The notes: generated by a model from the letters alone, not told the origin. Numbered from the stretch's first letter, positions 1-9,816 are shown. The stretch is 38,917 nt of DNA from Prevotella sp. BV3P1 (GCF_000479005.1 NZ_AWXC01000032.1:1-38917); one strand, 5' to 3'. Program-made: numbers and translations.

Positions 1-768
1 GTTTTCTGTTCGTTACCGATCAAAGCAGCAAGTGATGACGACACCCCAAAACGATGGGGATTACAACTGGGAATGGGCAAGACTTCCGTAGGGGAAAATT
101 CGCCAGAAAATCAACCCTTCTATGTTCCCAATGACAATGAAGGGAACCTATTTTCACTCAGCGGTGATTATTTTCTCACGCAAAGACTGGCTTTAACAGG
201 AGGTGTGTACTTTGAACAAGCCGGACTTTTGACCGGCTTTTCCAGCGGAATTGGACTGAAAAAGATTAATACCATGGGCCTCACCGCTGGTGCTAAATAT
301 TATTTTTTTCCCAAGAAATGGGTCATCCAGCCGCACGTTGGCGCCTCCCTTCAAACCAATTTCCTCAACCTTAGTCGTTCACAAGGCAATGGCAATTATG
401 CAGTTAGCGAAGGATACCCAGGCACAACCCTTTATATGGAGCACGATGTACAATGTCCTGCCTTGAGTATTATACCACAGTTGGGCGTTGACATTCACCT
501 TTTCAGCACCGTTTCGCTCTGCCTCGACTGGGACTACCGCTTTGGTTTAGGGGGACACCAACGCGCAAAGATGCGATTTATCAACGGTCCTTTTACGGGA
601 CAGTCCAGCCTTTACGAGGCTGAAAAGTTCAAGACAGCCTTCAGTATCAGTGTCAAAATGGATTTCCCCACACAAAAAATCAGCCAACGCGCATACAACA
701 ATGCCCTGTGGCTGCTCAGGATTTGGATTGAAAGCAAAGAGCCCAACAGACGACTCAAGCATGACTAA
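1..768 (+). CDS. Outer-membrane beta-barrel protein, 5' end missing
   Basis: The reading frame is open from the first base of the window, so the gene starts upstream. The in-window Met at 73 is internal, because the residues before it (ending in GLQLGMGK) already read like the first strand of a barrel after a cleaved signal peptide. The rest alternates short amphipathic strands (KYYFFPKKWVIQPHVGASL, SLCLDWDYRFGLGG) with polar loops, as in the OmpW/OMP_b-brl porin-like families of Bacteroidota. About 255 residues are visible. The C-terminal 40 residues (NNALWLLRIWIESKEPNRRLKHD) do not look like a barrel strand, which is unusual for a family that normally ends in an aromatic residue; a read-through or altered 3' end is possible. 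Function and ligand cannot be told from the sequence. A separate promoter-like -7 box precedes the next gene. Confidence 0.7.
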   Translation, partial: VFCSLPIKAASDDDTPKRWGLQLGMGKTSVGENSPENQPFYVPNDNEGNLFSLSGDYFLTQRLALTGGVYFEQAGLLTGFSSGIGLKKINTMGLTAGAKYYFFPKKWVIQPHVGASLQTNFLNLSRSQGNGNYAVSEGYPGTTLYMEHDVQCPALSIIPQLGVDIHLFSTVSLCLDWDYRFGLGGHQRAKMRFINGPFTGQSSLYEAEKFKTAFSISVKMDFPTQKISQRAYNNALWLLRIWIESKEPNRRLKHD

Positions 769-832
769 CCTTCGGCGACAAACCATCATTACTTTGTAAT
801 GCCATGTCCATGGCTTTGTAAAAAGAATATTG

Positions 833-840
833 TAACTTTG
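833..840 (+). promoter_or_regulatory. Bacteroidota-type -7 box before the phosphatase gene
   Basis: TAACTTTG matches the Bacteroidota -7 consensus TAnnTTTG. It lies 28 bases before the ATG at 869, giving a leader of roughly 20 nt. A TTTG at 815-818 is the nearest -33 candidate, but its 14-base spacing is short, so only the -7 box is convincing. Confidence 0.5.
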
Positions 841-868
841 CAGTATCACAGCAAAACAATAGAAAGAA

Positions 869-2350
869 ATGAAAAAGTTTTTTACACTCTGCACGCTCTT
901 GGTATGCTCATCACTCCTCGTGATGGCTCAACCCAAGAAACCAAAACTAGTAGTAGGCATCATCGTAGACCAAATGAGGTGGGACTATCTGCCTTATTAT
1001 GAAAGCCGGTTTGGGCAAGATGGCTTCAACCGCCTAATGAATGGCGGCTTCAGTTTCGACAACCTCAACATCAACTACACCCCCACCGTTACCTGCGCAG
1101 GCCATACACACGTTTATACAGGCTCGGTGCCAGCCATCTCTGGCATTGCCGGTAACAACTTTTACATCAACGGCCAGCGCGTCTATTGTGCCGAAGACAA
1201 CTCCGTTAACAGCGTAGGAAGCCAGTCGAAGGCAGGCAAGATGTCGCCCCGCAACCTCAAAGTGACGACCATGACCGACGCTTTACGATTGGCCAACGAT
1301 TTCAGATCGCGCACCATTTCAATCTCCATCAAAGACCGTAGCGCCATCATGCCCGGTGGACATACGGCCAATGCGGCCTATTGGATGGATGTATCTGCCG
1401 GTTCTTTCATCACCAGCACTTACTACATGAACGAGCTTCCCGCATGGTTGAAGGCCTTCAATAAGAAGAATTACGACATCATCAAACGCGACGTGCGCAC
1501 CGATCCAGAAGGAAATTCCATCTTGGTGCGTCTGGCCATGGAGGTTTTGGACAACGAAAAACTGGGGCAAGGTGATGAAACCGACTTCCTGGCCATGAGC
1601 TTTTCGTCGACCGACTATGTGGGTCACAAATACGGTGTGAGAAGTAAACAAACTGATGCGATATACCTCAACCTGGACAAGGAGTTGGGCAAACTGCTCA
1701 ATAAGCTGGATGAAAAGGTGGGAAAAGGCAACTACCTGCTGTTCCTCACGGCCGATCACGGAGCTTCACATAACACAGATTACCTCCGCGCACACAAGAT
1801 TCAGGCCGGAACATGGGATGCACGCGCAACCATGAAGGCTCTCAACGAACACCTCTCGTCCAAATTCGGGGTAGCCAAGCCATTGGTTAAAGACTATATC
1901 GAATACCGTATCTATCTTGACCATGAAACCATTGGCCAATCGGGTCTTGACATTAAAAAGGTGAAAGACGAGATTGCAGCATTCTTGAAGCAAGACACGA
2001 AGATTGAATTCGTGGTTGATTACGAAAATATGGAAAGTCTTCCCATGCCCATTCGCCTGAAAAACATGATGCGCAATGGGTATAACGCCCAGAGAAGTGG
2101 TGACATGGAGGTGGTACTTTCGCCCGCTCATTACGAGCATGCAGGCACGGCTCCTCACCAAGGAACCACGCACGGGGTATGGAATCCCTACGATTCGCAC
2201 ATCCCATTTGTACTTTACGGCTGGGGAATTCCACATGGCAGAAGCGGTTACGAAGCAACCATCAACGACATTGCACCCACCATTTGCAACCTTTTGAAGA
2301 TACAAGTGCCGAACGGCAGCATTGGCAAACCGCTCCCATTCAAGGAATGA
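869..2350 (+). CDS. Secreted PafA-like alkaline phosphatase / phosphodiesterase superfamily protein
   Basis: 493 residues with a signal peptide (about residues 1-20, cut after VMA). The fold is the alkaline phosphatase superfamily, type I phosphodiesterase/PafA branch. Visible active-site parts are D34 (VDQM, metal), T75 in PTVTCAGH (the nucleophile in PafA-type enzymes, Thr rather than Ser), D249 and H253 (TDYVGHKYG), D296-H297 (ADHGAS) and H435 (GTTHG). Together these give the two-zinc site. It probably releases phosphate from phosphomonoesters in the periplasm. The convergent neighbour is a PiT phosphate transporter, consistent with a shared phosphate theme, although no PHO-box-like site was recognised. 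It has its own promoter upstream and a strong terminator 47 bases after the stop. Assignment to the superfamily is firm; the exact substrate is inferred. Confidence 0.85.
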   Translation: MKKFFTLCTLLVCSSLLVMAQPKKPKLVVGIIVDQMRWDYLPYYESRFGQDGFNRLMNGGFSFDNLNINYTPTVTCAGHTHVYTGSVPAISGIAGNNFYINGQRVYCAEDNSVNSVGSQSKAGKMSPRNLKVTTMTDALRLANDFRSRTISISIKDRSAIMPGGHTANAAYWMDVSAGSFITSTYYMNELPAWLKAFNKKNYDIIKRDVRTDPEGNSILVRLAMEVLDNEKLGQGDETDFLAMSFSSTDYVGHKYGVRSKQTDAIYLNLDKELGKLLNKLDEKVGKGNYLLFLTADHGASHNTDYLRAHKIQAGTWDARATMKALNEHLSSKFGVAKPLVKDYIEYRIYLDHETIGQSGLDIKKVKDEIAAFLKQDTKIEFVVDYENMESLPMPIRLKNMMRNGYNAQRSGDMEVVLSPAHYEHAGTAPHQGTTHGVWNPYDSHIPFVLYGWGIPHGRSGYEATINDIAPTICNLLKIQVPNGSIGKPLPFKE

Positions 2351-2396
2351 TGAAACGGTTTGATTAGTCCCAAATCATAGGAAATCAACAGCTCGT

Positions 2397-2443
2397 CCCC
2401 TCGCCTATCATGGCTTTCAGCACATGAATGGCGAGGGGATTTT
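2397..2443 (+). terminator. Rho-independent terminator after the phosphatase gene
   Basis: A perfect 9-bp GC-rich stem (cccctcgcc at 2397-2405 with ggcgagggg at 2430-2438) has a 24-base loop and is followed by a short T run at 2440-2443. It sits 47 bases past the phosphatase stop codon. Confidence 0.7.
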
Positions 2444-2510
2444 GTTTAGTGCTGACATCATTGAGTTTCTTGAACAACTGACAACGATTTTAGTGCAAAA
2501 CATGCGGCTT

Positions 2511-2595
2511 CCAAACTCATTGACTTTGGTCTGCAAAGTCATACAGATTGGCCTGTAAAGTCAAAGACTTTGGGTTCTAAAGTCATAGAGATTGG
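2511..2595 (+). repeat. Four-unit palindromic 22-bp repeat, locus A
   Basis: Four related units lie in the convergent gap 2351-2769, downstream of the phosphatase terminator. The first (2511-2529) is CCAAACTCATTGACTTTGG, which matches its own reverse complement at 16 of 19 positions. The next three read caaagtcatacagattgg, taaagtcaaagactttggg and taaagtcatagagattgg, spaced about 22 bases apart. The same unit recurs near 14381 and 26616. This locus is the most diverged of the three. Apart from the terminator and this repeat I see nothing in the 419-base gap. Confidence 0.8.
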
Positions 2596-2769
2596 AAACA
2601 CAAAGCAAGATTAAGGAAAAAGGAAAATGCAAAGCGTGGTATTACCACTCAATGCACTTTCCTATTATTTCTTGTTAAATGATTGTTTACCAACGAATTC
2701 TACCCATCAAGTGTCCTTATTTATTGACTCGAGTAATTTCATCTGTTCCATTCGTTGTTGCAAAAGCCT

Positions 2770-5007
2770 TTACTCCTTAAACTTCTTGGCAGCCCTGAGC
2801 TGATGGCGCATACTGCTAATCAGTAGTTGGCTCTCTTGAAGCAGGTTGAGATAGACAAGGGACAATTGGAAGGTCTCGTTGTCCTGTGCCATCTGTATAC
2901 GATCGATATGCTTCTTACGATATTCACTCAACTCTGTTTCAAACTGGTCAGCCTTATCCAACAACTCCCGATAGTTTTCAAACCTACCTGTGGCAATAAA
3001 GTTTTCGGTTTGGGTTAAAAAGTCGGTGATTTTCAAACGAATGGGTTGATATTCGTCAATGAGGCGCTGCGTGATAGGGGTAAAATTGTTGTCAACATGT
3101 TCTTTGATAGGCTCAAGCATACGACGCAATCCATAGATGTATTGCTGCGACGCATTCATACCCATGTGGAACCACGTATTGCGCTCAATGGCGAGGTCGG
3201 CAGGCGCCTTGCGAAGAGCCATCAGCTCTTGTCGACGGTATTTCGTGAGAGATGTTTTCTCATTGCGCAGCGCATTCAGGCTGTGCCTCAACACACTTGG
3301 CTTATCATTGATAAATCCGTCCAAGATAGCATTGTATTGTTCGTTGGCAAAACGTGTCATATAGCTCTGCGTACGACTGACATGTTTGCCCAACAAATCC
3401 CAAAGGATAACCGGATCTTGCGTGCGCATCATCAAGCGGTAGGTATCATCTTTGCCCGAACCGTCGTTCGACTTATCCTTCGACCCTCTAAATAAACAAT
3501 AGATTACTAAGGCGATGAAGGCCGCTTGTGCTAAGATACCTCCATAAAACATCAGCAAAGCAACCACAGCGGTGCAAAGAAATGCTACGCCAGCCGTGAT
3601 AAACCAACCACCAATGACGGATAACACGCCCGTTACACGGAACACGGCACTCTCGCGACTCCATGCCCGGTCGGCCAAGCTGGTACCCATGGCAACCATG
3701 AAGGTAACATAGGTGGTAGACAATGGCAACTTGTAGTTGGTACCAAAGGTGATCAGCATGGAAGCCAAAACCAAGTTAACCGCCGCCCGAACCACGTCGT
3801 ATGCAGCTCCTTCATCTAAAGATACGGCTCGCTGATCAAAACGGCGATTAACCCAATCGAGGGATCGATTTGGAATGATTTTGGTGATATACGAGTTGGT
3901 ATTCTGTGTGAAACGCACGATACTGCGTGCTGCACCACTCGATCCAAACATCTCGTCGCCCTCGTCTTGTCGCGCCAAATCAACCGAAGTCTTAATCACG
4001 CGGTGAGCTTTCTTAGATGTAGCCATGGCTATAATCATGATAACGCCTGCCAACATTAAATAAAGTGGAGGGGTTTTGGCACTCTCAACCAAACTGGTCA
4101 TCAAGAAAGAAGTGGGTGCAGTGCCGTTACCCTGCGCCAAATAAGTTTGATACGAATCAAGGCCTGCAAGCGGAACGCCGATAAAGTTAACCAAGTCGTT
4201 GCCAGCAAATGCCATCGCCAAGGCAAATGTTCCCATCAACACAACGAACTTGAAGATGTTCACTCCCATGAGATGCATAATCTGCATGAGGATGGCCGAG
4301 CCGATAAAGGTATAAACAAGCAACATGCCTACATGGTCATTGATGTATTGCCGTGTGGCTTCGGATATATAAGGAGACTTCCCTAAACCCTTCATAAAGA
4401 TGAAGTAAGCCAAAGCGGTGAATGCGATGCCACCAAAAACGGCAATGGCATAACGCATGTTTTTCTTGTAATTGAAAGTAAAAATGATACGCGTTAGATA
4501 CTGCACGACAACGCCAAAGACGAAAGCGATGGCGACACTCACAAAGATGGCAATAATTACTTTTAAGGCCTGTTCTGTGTTGAGCAAGTCACTGAATCCG
4601 AGAGAGGAGTCGGCTATCATCTTGATAATGGCCAACATGAAGGTGGCACCCAACAGCTCGAAGACCATGGATACCGTAGTGGAGGTAGGCATTCCCAAGC
4701 GATTGAAGATATCCAAGACAATGACGTCTGTTACCATAACTGCCAAGAAAATAATCATGACCTCATGGAAACTAAACTGGGCTGGATTCATGATGCCATG
4801 CCGAGCCACATCCATCATGCCAGATGACATGACCGCGCCTAATACTACACCAAAGGAAGCAATGATAAGGATGGTGCGAAACTTGGCCACCTTGGCTCCC
4901 ACTGCCGATTGTAAGAAGTTGACAGCATCATTAGAGACACCTACAAATAAGTCAAAAACTGCCAAAGAAAGCAGAAAAATGACGATGCACAAATAAATTG
5001 TTAACAT
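2770..5007 (-). CDS. PiT-family inorganic phosphate transporter with PhoU-like C-terminal domain
   Basis: 745 residues. Roughly residues 1-505 are polytopic membrane protein and contain the duplicated PiT signature: GVSNDAVNFLQSAVG near the N-terminus and AFAGNDLVNFIGVPLAG in the middle, plus TNYKLPLSTTYVTFMVAMGT in the second half. It should import phosphate with a cation across the inner membrane. After about residue 506 the protein changes to a charged, helical soluble region of about 240 residues (heptad-like leucines, ending QLRAAKKFKE) that resembles a PhoU-type helical bundle. This fused form is well over the roughly 400-500 residues of a plain PiT protein. The start at 5007 is preceded by a -7 box at 5071-5078 and is divergent from cysE. 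No Pho regulator or ABC Pst genes are nearby. Confidence 0.9.
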   Translation of the reverse strand: MLTIYLCIVIFLLSLAVFDLFVGVSNDAVNFLQSAVGAKVAKFRTILIIASFGVVLGAVMSSGMMDVARHGIMNPAQFSFHEVMIIFLAVMVTDVIVLDIFNRLGMPTSTTVSMVFELLGATFMLAIIKMIADSSLGFSDLLNTEQALKVIIAIFVSVAIAFVFGVVVQYLTRIIFTFNYKKNMRYAIAVFGGIAFTALAYFIFMKGLGKSPYISEATRQYINDHVGMLLVYTFIGSAILMQIMHLMGVNIFKFVVLMGTFALAMAFAGNDLVNFIGVPLAGLDSYQTYLAQGNGTAPTSFLMTSLVESAKTPPLYLMLAGVIMIIAMATSKKAHRVIKTSVDLARQDEGDEMFGSSGAARSIVRFTQNTNSYITKIIPNRSLDWVNRRFDQRAVSLDEGAAYDVVRAAVNLVLASMLITFGTNYKLPLSTTYVTFMVAMGTSLADRAWSRESAVFRVTGVLSVIGGWFITAGVAFLCTAVVALLMFYGGILAQAAFIALVIYCLFRGSKDKSNDGSGKDDTYRLMMRTQDPVILWDLLGKHVSRTQSYMTRFANEQYNAILDGFINDKPSVLRHSLNALRNEKTSLTKYRRQELMALRKAPADLAIERNTWFHMGMNASQQYIYGLRRMLEPIKEHVDNNFTPITQRLIDEYQPIRLKITDFLTQTENFIATGRFENYRELLDKADQFETELSEYRKKHIDRIQMAQDNETFQLSLVYLNLLQESQLLISSMRHQLRAAKKFKE

Positions 5008-5070
5008 TGATATGGTTTAATAATGAATAATCAAAGTACAGTCTGGCATAGCGCCTACTGATTTTGTGAG

Positions 5071-5078
5071 CAAAAATA
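5071..5078 (-). promoter_or_regulatory. Bacteroidota-type -7 box for the phosphate transporter gene
   Basis: On the minus strand this reads TATTTTTG, an exact TAnnTTTG match, 63 bases before the start codon at 5007. I do not see a well-spaced -33 element. Confidence 0.45.
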
Positions 5079-5160
5079 GCGGAGTTATATTACAAGTCTT
5101 TTAAACACACGTTACAATCGTATTACAATCGAAAATAATTAAATTTATGCATCGCTACTA

Positions 5161-5190
5161 ATTGTTTTCAATTTAAAAATCGTACCTTTG
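5161..5190 (+). promoter_or_regulatory. Promoter of cysE
   Basis: ATTG (5161-5164) and TACCTTTG (5183-5190) are separated by 18 bases, a good match to the Bacteroidota -33/-7 promoter. Transcription should start near 5197, about 20 bases before the ATG chosen for cysE. That placement argues for the ATG at 5220 over the TTG at 5202. Confidence 0.6.
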
Positions 5191-5219
5191 TACCTTAAAT
5201 ATTGAGACATTACATAGAG

Positions 5220-6119
5220 ATGAGTAAAGATAATTTGACTCATGCGTTGACAAGCACGGTTGAACAGCTATCCCAACCAGAATCACTCAACAACTTGTGC
5301 CATCGGCAGCGTGATGGATACCCTCTCCCATCTGGTAAAACACTGCAAGAAATCATAGACTTGTCAAGAGCCATTCTTTTTCCTGGATATTATGGAAAAG
5401 CATCGGTGAACATTCAAACAATACAATATTATATAGGTGTAAACGTAGAGCGATTTCAACGCTTGATGGAAGATCAAATATTAGCTGGACTCCGTTTCTG
5501 TGAAGACTGCGAGACTACGTTGAGCGAGTTGGAAGCAGACGAACAGAAAAAGATGGCCAGGGATTTGTCGTTCAAGTTGGTCAAGAAACTACCTGAAATA
5601 CGTGAAAAACTCTCAACAGATGTCATCGCAGCTTACAATGGCGACCCTGCGTCTGAAAGCCGGGCTGAGATTATAGCGTGCTACCCTATCATCAAAACAT
5701 TGGCAAACTATCGCATCGCACACGAACTCTATCTACTCAATGTTCCTCTGATACCCAGAATGATGACAGAAATGGCTCACTCGGAAACTGGAATCGACAT
5801 TCATCCGGGCGCACACATAGGCCGATACTTCACCATTGACCATGGTACAGGTGTCGTTATTGGTGCTACATGCACGATTGGCGACAACGTGAAAATATAC
5901 CAAGGGGTAACCTTGGGGGCTAAAAGCTTTCCGTTAGACGAACATGGGAACCCTGTCAAGGGCATTCCACGTCATCCCATCATTGAAGACAACGTCATCA
6001 TTTATGCCAATGCCACCATCTTAGGCAGAGTTACCATCGGTAAGGGAAGCGTCATTGGCGCCAATGTTTGGGTGACAGAAGACTTGGCTCCCGACACAAA
6101 GAAATACAACAAGAATTAA
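5220..6119 (+). CDS. cysE: Serine O-acetyltransferase (cysteine biosynthesis)
   Basis: 299 residues. It transfers an acetyl group from acetyl-CoA to L-serine, making O-acetylserine for cysteine synthase in the cytoplasm. The N-terminal half is helical. The C-terminal half is a left-handed beta-helix of hexapeptide repeats (IDIHPGAHIGRYFTIDHGTG, VVIGATCTIGDNVKIYQGVT, IIYANATILGRVTIGKGSVI). The DHGTG segment contains the Asp-His pair used for catalysis in CysE. An in-frame TTG at 5202 would add six residues (MRHYIE), but the ATG at 5220 fits the promoter better. The next gene begins 44 bases downstream on the same strand, so the two are probably co-transcribed. Gene-family confidence is high. 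Confidence 0.93.
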   Translation: MSKDNLTHALTSTVEQLSQPESLNNLCHRQRDGYPLPSGKTLQEIIDLSRAILFPGYYGKASVNIQTIQYYIGVNVERFQRLMEDQILAGLRFCEDCETTLSELEADEQKKMARDLSFKLVKKLPEIREKLSTDVIAAYNGDPASESRAEIIACYPIIKTLANYRIAHELYLLNVPLIPRMMTEMAHSETGIDIHPGAHIGRYFTIDHGTGVVIGATCTIGDNVKIYQGVTLGAKSFPLDEHGNPVKGIPRHPIIEDNVIIYANATILGRVTIGKGSVIGANVWVTEDLAPDTKKYNKN

Positions 6120-6163
6120 GTTTTCATTATTTTAATACAACCATTATTTATCAATTCAATCAA

Positions 6164-7645
6164 ATGGAATTTGAACTCATCGCCAAAACTTTCATGGGCT
6201 TGGAACCCGTTTTGGCACAAGAGCTAACCCAACTGGGTGCAAACAATGTACAAATAGGACGCAGAATGGTGTCGTTTTCGGGCAATCAAGAGATGATGTA
6301 CCGCGCCAATTTCCAACTCCATACGGCCATTCGTATTCTAAAACCCATCAAGCACTTCAAGGCTCGCTCTGCTGAAGATGTGTATGATGAAATCAAAACG
6401 GTGGACTGGAGCCAGTACATAGAAAAAGGAAAGACATTCTCTGTCGACTCGGTGGTTTATTCTGAAGAGTTCAGAAATTCCAGATTCGTGACCTACAAGG
6501 TGAAGGATGCCATCGTAGACCAATTCAGAGAAAAGACGGGAACACGCCCGAACATCTCGGTGAGCAATCCTGACATCCGCCTACACATACACATTGCCGA
6601 CGAAGATGCAACGCTTTGTTTGGATTCCAGTGGAGAGTCGCTGCACCGAAGAGGCTATCGGCAGGAATCTGTAGAAGCTCCTTTGAACGAGGTGTTGGCT
6701 GCTGGAATGATTTTGATGACAGGCTGGAAAGGCGAAACCGACTTCATTGACCCGATGTGTGGCAGTGGTACGTTGTTGATAGAAGCGGCACTGATTGCCC
6801 GAAACATGAGTCCTGGCATCTTTAGAAAGGAGTTTGCATTTGAGAAATGGCCCGACTTTGACCAGGAGTTGTTCGACCGTATCTATAATGACGAGTCGCA
6901 AGAGAGCGAGTTTACACACCATATTTATGGCTACGACATCGACATGAAAGCGGTGAACACGGCTCGACTGAATGTTAAAGCAGCGGGACTAACCAAAGAT
7001 ATCACGATAGAACAGGCTGATTTCAAGAACTTTAAGAAGCCTCAAGAACCCAGTATTCTCATTACTAATCCGCCATACGGCGAGCGTATCTCCACGCCTA
7101 ACTTGCTCGGAACCTACAAGATGATTGGCGAACGACTGAAACATGAGTTCATGGGCAATGATGCTTGGATATTGAGTTATCGTGAAGAATGTTTCGAACA
7201 GATTGGTTTGAAACCGTCTATCAAGATACCAGTGTACAACGGAAGCCTTGAATGTGAGTTTAGAAAGTATGCTATCTTCGACGGAAAGATGAAGGAATTT
7301 CGTGCCGAAGGAGGCATTATCAAGACTGAAGAGGAAAAGAAAGAGATGGCTGAAAAGCATCGCTTTAAGAAAAATCGTGAGTTCAAAAAACGCTTAGAAG
7401 AAAACGAAGAGAACGAAATTGCGGATATCCGCTCGTTCAAATTTCATTCTTTAGAACGAGTACAGGAAAGAGATGAGCGAAAAAGAGGCGGGAACCGTCG
7501 CAACGACCGCTCGTATGATAGTAACGATATGCCAGACTACAAAGGCAAGAAACGTTTTGACAAAGACGGACGTGGACGGTCATTTGGTAAACGAGGTGGT
7601 AAAGAGCGTGGAAGAAAGAATTATCAAATAGACGATTATGAATAA
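6164..7645 (+). CDS. rlmL: RlmL-like THUMP-domain 23S rRNA (guanine-N2) methyltransferase
   Basis: 493 residues from the ATG at 6164 (MEFELIAKTFMGLEPVLAQE). The longer frame from 6068 overlaps cysE and its first 32 residues are not protein-like. An N-terminal THUMP RNA-binding region (about residues 45-165) is followed by a Rossmann methyltransferase with motif I DPMCGSGTLL (from D196) and the catalytic NPPYG (N302-G306) typical of m2G enzymes. It corresponds to the RlmL half of E. coli RlmKL (m2G2445 of 23S rRNA); the RlmK half is absent, as in most phyla. Residues from about 395 to the end form a charged Lys/Arg/Glu tail ending in RGG-like repeats (KKRFDKDGRGRSFGKRGGKE), probably disordered and RNA-binding. 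It overlaps the next gene by 8 bases. Confidence 0.87.
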   Translation: MEFELIAKTFMGLEPVLAQELTQLGANNVQIGRRMVSFSGNQEMMYRANFQLHTAIRILKPIKHFKARSAEDVYDEIKTVDWSQYIEKGKTFSVDSVVYSEEFRNSRFVTYKVKDAIVDQFREKTGTRPNISVSNPDIRLHIHIADEDATLCLDSSGESLHRRGYRQESVEAPLNEVLAAGMILMTGWKGETDFIDPMCGSGTLLIEAALIARNMSPGIFRKEFAFEKWPDFDQELFDRIYNDESQESEFTHHIYGYDIDMKAVNTARLNVKAAGLTKDITIEQADFKNFKKPQEPSILITNPPYGERISTPNLLGTYKMIGERLKHEFMGNDAWILSYREECFEQIGLKPSIKIPVYNGSLECEFRKYAIFDGKMKEFRAEGGIIKTEEEKKEMAEKHRFKKNREFKKRLEENEENEIADIRSFKFHSLERVQERDERKRGGNRRNDRSYDSNDMPDYKGKKRFDKDGRGRSFGKRGGKERGRKNYQIDDYE

Positions 7646-9800
7646 AACTTGGTTCAGTTTTCTTACCCTCATTGCCCTATTCGTAGGTGGACAAAAGGTT
7701 ATGGGACAGAAACTATTCACGCTCGAAGAGTTAAACTTTGGAGGGAAAAACTATCGAAAGTTCGTCCCAGAAAATCGCTACACTACATGGTGGGGCGATG
7801 AGCTGATTCGCACAGACGCCAAACAATGCAGCGTTATCGACAAGAAAACGGGCAAAGAGAGCATCCTATTCACGCTGGATGAAATAAACAAATACGCGGT
7901 AAGCGACTGCTCCAGCCAGGTTAAAAACCTGTTTGGTGCCTCGTTTCCCTACCCTGACAAGTCGTTGGTATTGTTGCGGAATGGGGCAACCATGAGCCTG
8001 TACAACTGGAAAACGAAAAAGACAGCATGGTGCATGAGCACTGCTGACGAGGGTGATGTGGCCGAATGGAATGCCATATCCAAGGCTATTTCTTATATAG
8101 AACCTAAAAGTCAGCAACTCCATCTACGCACTTTTGATGGCAACGACATCCAGTTGACAACTGATGGAAGTAGGGAAATCGTGTATGGTCAAAGCGTACA
8201 TCGTGACGAGTTTGGCATACATAAAGGTATGTTTTGGGCACCCAATGGACAGAAATTGGCATTCTATCGCATGGATCAGAGCATGGTGGCTGACTATCCG
8301 CAGGTAAACATCTTCAGTAGAATAGCCAAATGCGAGCCCGACAAATATCCTATGGCAGGCGAAACAAGTCATAAGGTAACGGTGATGGTGTATGACTTAA
8401 CCACGAAAAAGACGGTTACTTTGCAAGCTGGTGACCCCACTGACCGATATTTTACTAACATTGCATGGAGTCCAGACAGCAAGACTATCTATATGTTTGA
8501 GCTGAATAGGGACCAAAATGACTGTCGGTTGGTGAGCTACGATGCGCAAACAGGCAAAAAGATCGCTGAACTTTACCGAGAGACGCACGATAAATATGTA
8601 GAGCCACAGCACCCCATTGCATTCTTGCCTTGGAACAACAACCTCTTCATCATGCAAAGCCAACGTAACGGTTACAATCATTTGTACCTCTACCAAGCAA
8701 ACGGCAAGTTGGTAAAACAGCTTACCAAAGGCAAATGGGTGGTGTTAGACGTGATAGGATTCAATACAAAAGACAAGTCGATTGTCTATACCTCTACCGA
8801 AAAGCATGCGTTGCAAACCAACACATACACCGTGAATGTCAAGACTGGAAAGCGCAGATTATTGGACAACGGGCGTGGCTATCACAGTCCGTCATTATCT
8901 CCTTCTGGAGCATTTATCGTAGATAAGTACAGCGAACCCACCGTTCCACGCAACATCGAGATTATCAATACGGCCAACGGAGAGCGCACCCAGTACTTTG
9001 AAGCGGCTGACCCCTGGAAAGGATATCAAGTACCAAGCTTTACATGTGGCACTCTCAAAGCTGCTGACGGCACGACCGACTTGTACTATCGCATGGTGAA
9101 ACCTGCCAATTTTGATGAAAACAAGAAATATCCTTTAGTGCTTTATGTGTACGGAGGACCCCATGCACACAACGTAGATGCACGTTGGCATTACGCTTCT
9201 CGCAGTTGGGAAACCTACATGGCACAGAAGGGATACATCCTCTTCATACTCGATAACAGAGGAAGTGAGCGGCGAGGAAGGGATTTTGAACAAGCAACAT
9301 TCCGCCAATTAGGTCAGATAGAGATGCAAGACCAAATGAAGGGCATTGAATATGTGAAGACTTTACCATACGTCGATGCCAACAGAATAGGCGTGCATGG
9401 TTGGAGTTTCGGCGGTTTTATGACCATTTCGCTGATGACAAATTATCCCGAAACCTTCAAAGTGGGTGTCGCTGGCGGTCCTGTTATTGATTGGAAATGG
9501 TATGAAGTGATGTATGGAGAGCGCTATATGGATACACCACAAGCCAATCCAGAGGGCTACAGCAAGACTTCCTTGATACCACAAGCCAAGAATTTGAAAG
9601 GAAAATTACAAATTATTCAAGGCACTAACGACAAAACGGTAGTGCCGCAACACTGCTTGTCGTTCATTGCTGAGTGTATCAAGCAAGGCACTCAACCCGA
9701 TTTCTTCGTCTATCCGGGTGAACCACACAATATGAGAGGACATCAAAGTGTTCACCTCCACGAACGCATCACACAGTACTTTGAAGATTATCTGAAATAA
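7638..9800 (+). CDS. Dipeptidyl peptidase IV, S9 family serine peptidase
   Basis: 720 residues with a signal peptide ([23 protein letters not shown]). An N-terminal beta-propeller (about residues 40-470) precedes an alpha/beta-hydrolase domain. The catalytic triad is visible as S590 in GWSFGGFM, D665 in GTNDKTVV and H697 in [13 protein letters not shown] enzymes cut Xaa-Pro (and Xaa-Ala) dipeptides from peptide N-termini. In asaccharolytic or proteolytic oral Bacteroidales they work in the periplasm to complete peptide digestion. The length is typical of the bacterial family (about 720-730). The start overlaps the methyltransferase gene by 8 bases and purD begins 16 bases after the stop, so it sits inside an operon with unrelated housekeeping genes. 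Confidence 0.9.
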   Translation: MNKTWFSFLTLIALFVGGQKVMGQKLFTLEELNFGGKNYRKFVPENRYTTWWGDELIRTDAKQCSVIDKKTGKESILFTLDEINKYAVSDCSSQVKNLFGASFPYPDKSLVLLRNGATMSLYNWKTKKTAWCMSTADEGDVAEWNAISKAISYIEPKSQQLHLRTFDGNDIQLTTDGSREIVYGQSVHRDEFGIHKGMFWAPNGQKLAFYRMDQSMVADYPQVNIFSRIAKCEPDKYPMAGETSHKVTVMVYDLTTKKTVTLQAGDPTDRYFTNIAWSPDSKTIYMFELNRDQNDCRLVSYDAQTGKKIAELYRETHDKYVEPQHPIAFLPWNNNLFIMQSQRNGYNHLYLYQANGKLVKQLTKGKWVVLDVIGFNTKDKSIVYTSTEKHALQTNTYTVNVKTGKRRLLDNGRGYHSPSLSPSGAFIVDKYSEPTVPRNIEIINTANGERTQYFEAADPWKGYQVPSFTCGTLKAADGTTDLYYRMVKPANFDENKKYPLVLYVYGGPHAHNVDARWHYASRSWETYMAQKGYILFILDNRGSERRGRDFEQATFRQLGQIEMQDQMKGIEYVKTLPYVDANRIGVHGWSFGGFMTISLMTNYPETFKVGVAGGPVIDWKWYEVMYGERYMDTPQANPEGYSKTSLIPQAKNLKGKLQIIQGTNDKTVVPQHCLSFIAECIKQGTQPDFFVYPGEPHNMRGHQSVHLHERITQYFEDYLK

Positions 9801-9816
9801 AAAAGGAAACATACGC

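Noticed and set aside
5202..5219. Upstream TTG start for cysE
   Set aside because: It would begin within a few bases of the predicted transcription start, and the extra residues are not part of the family.
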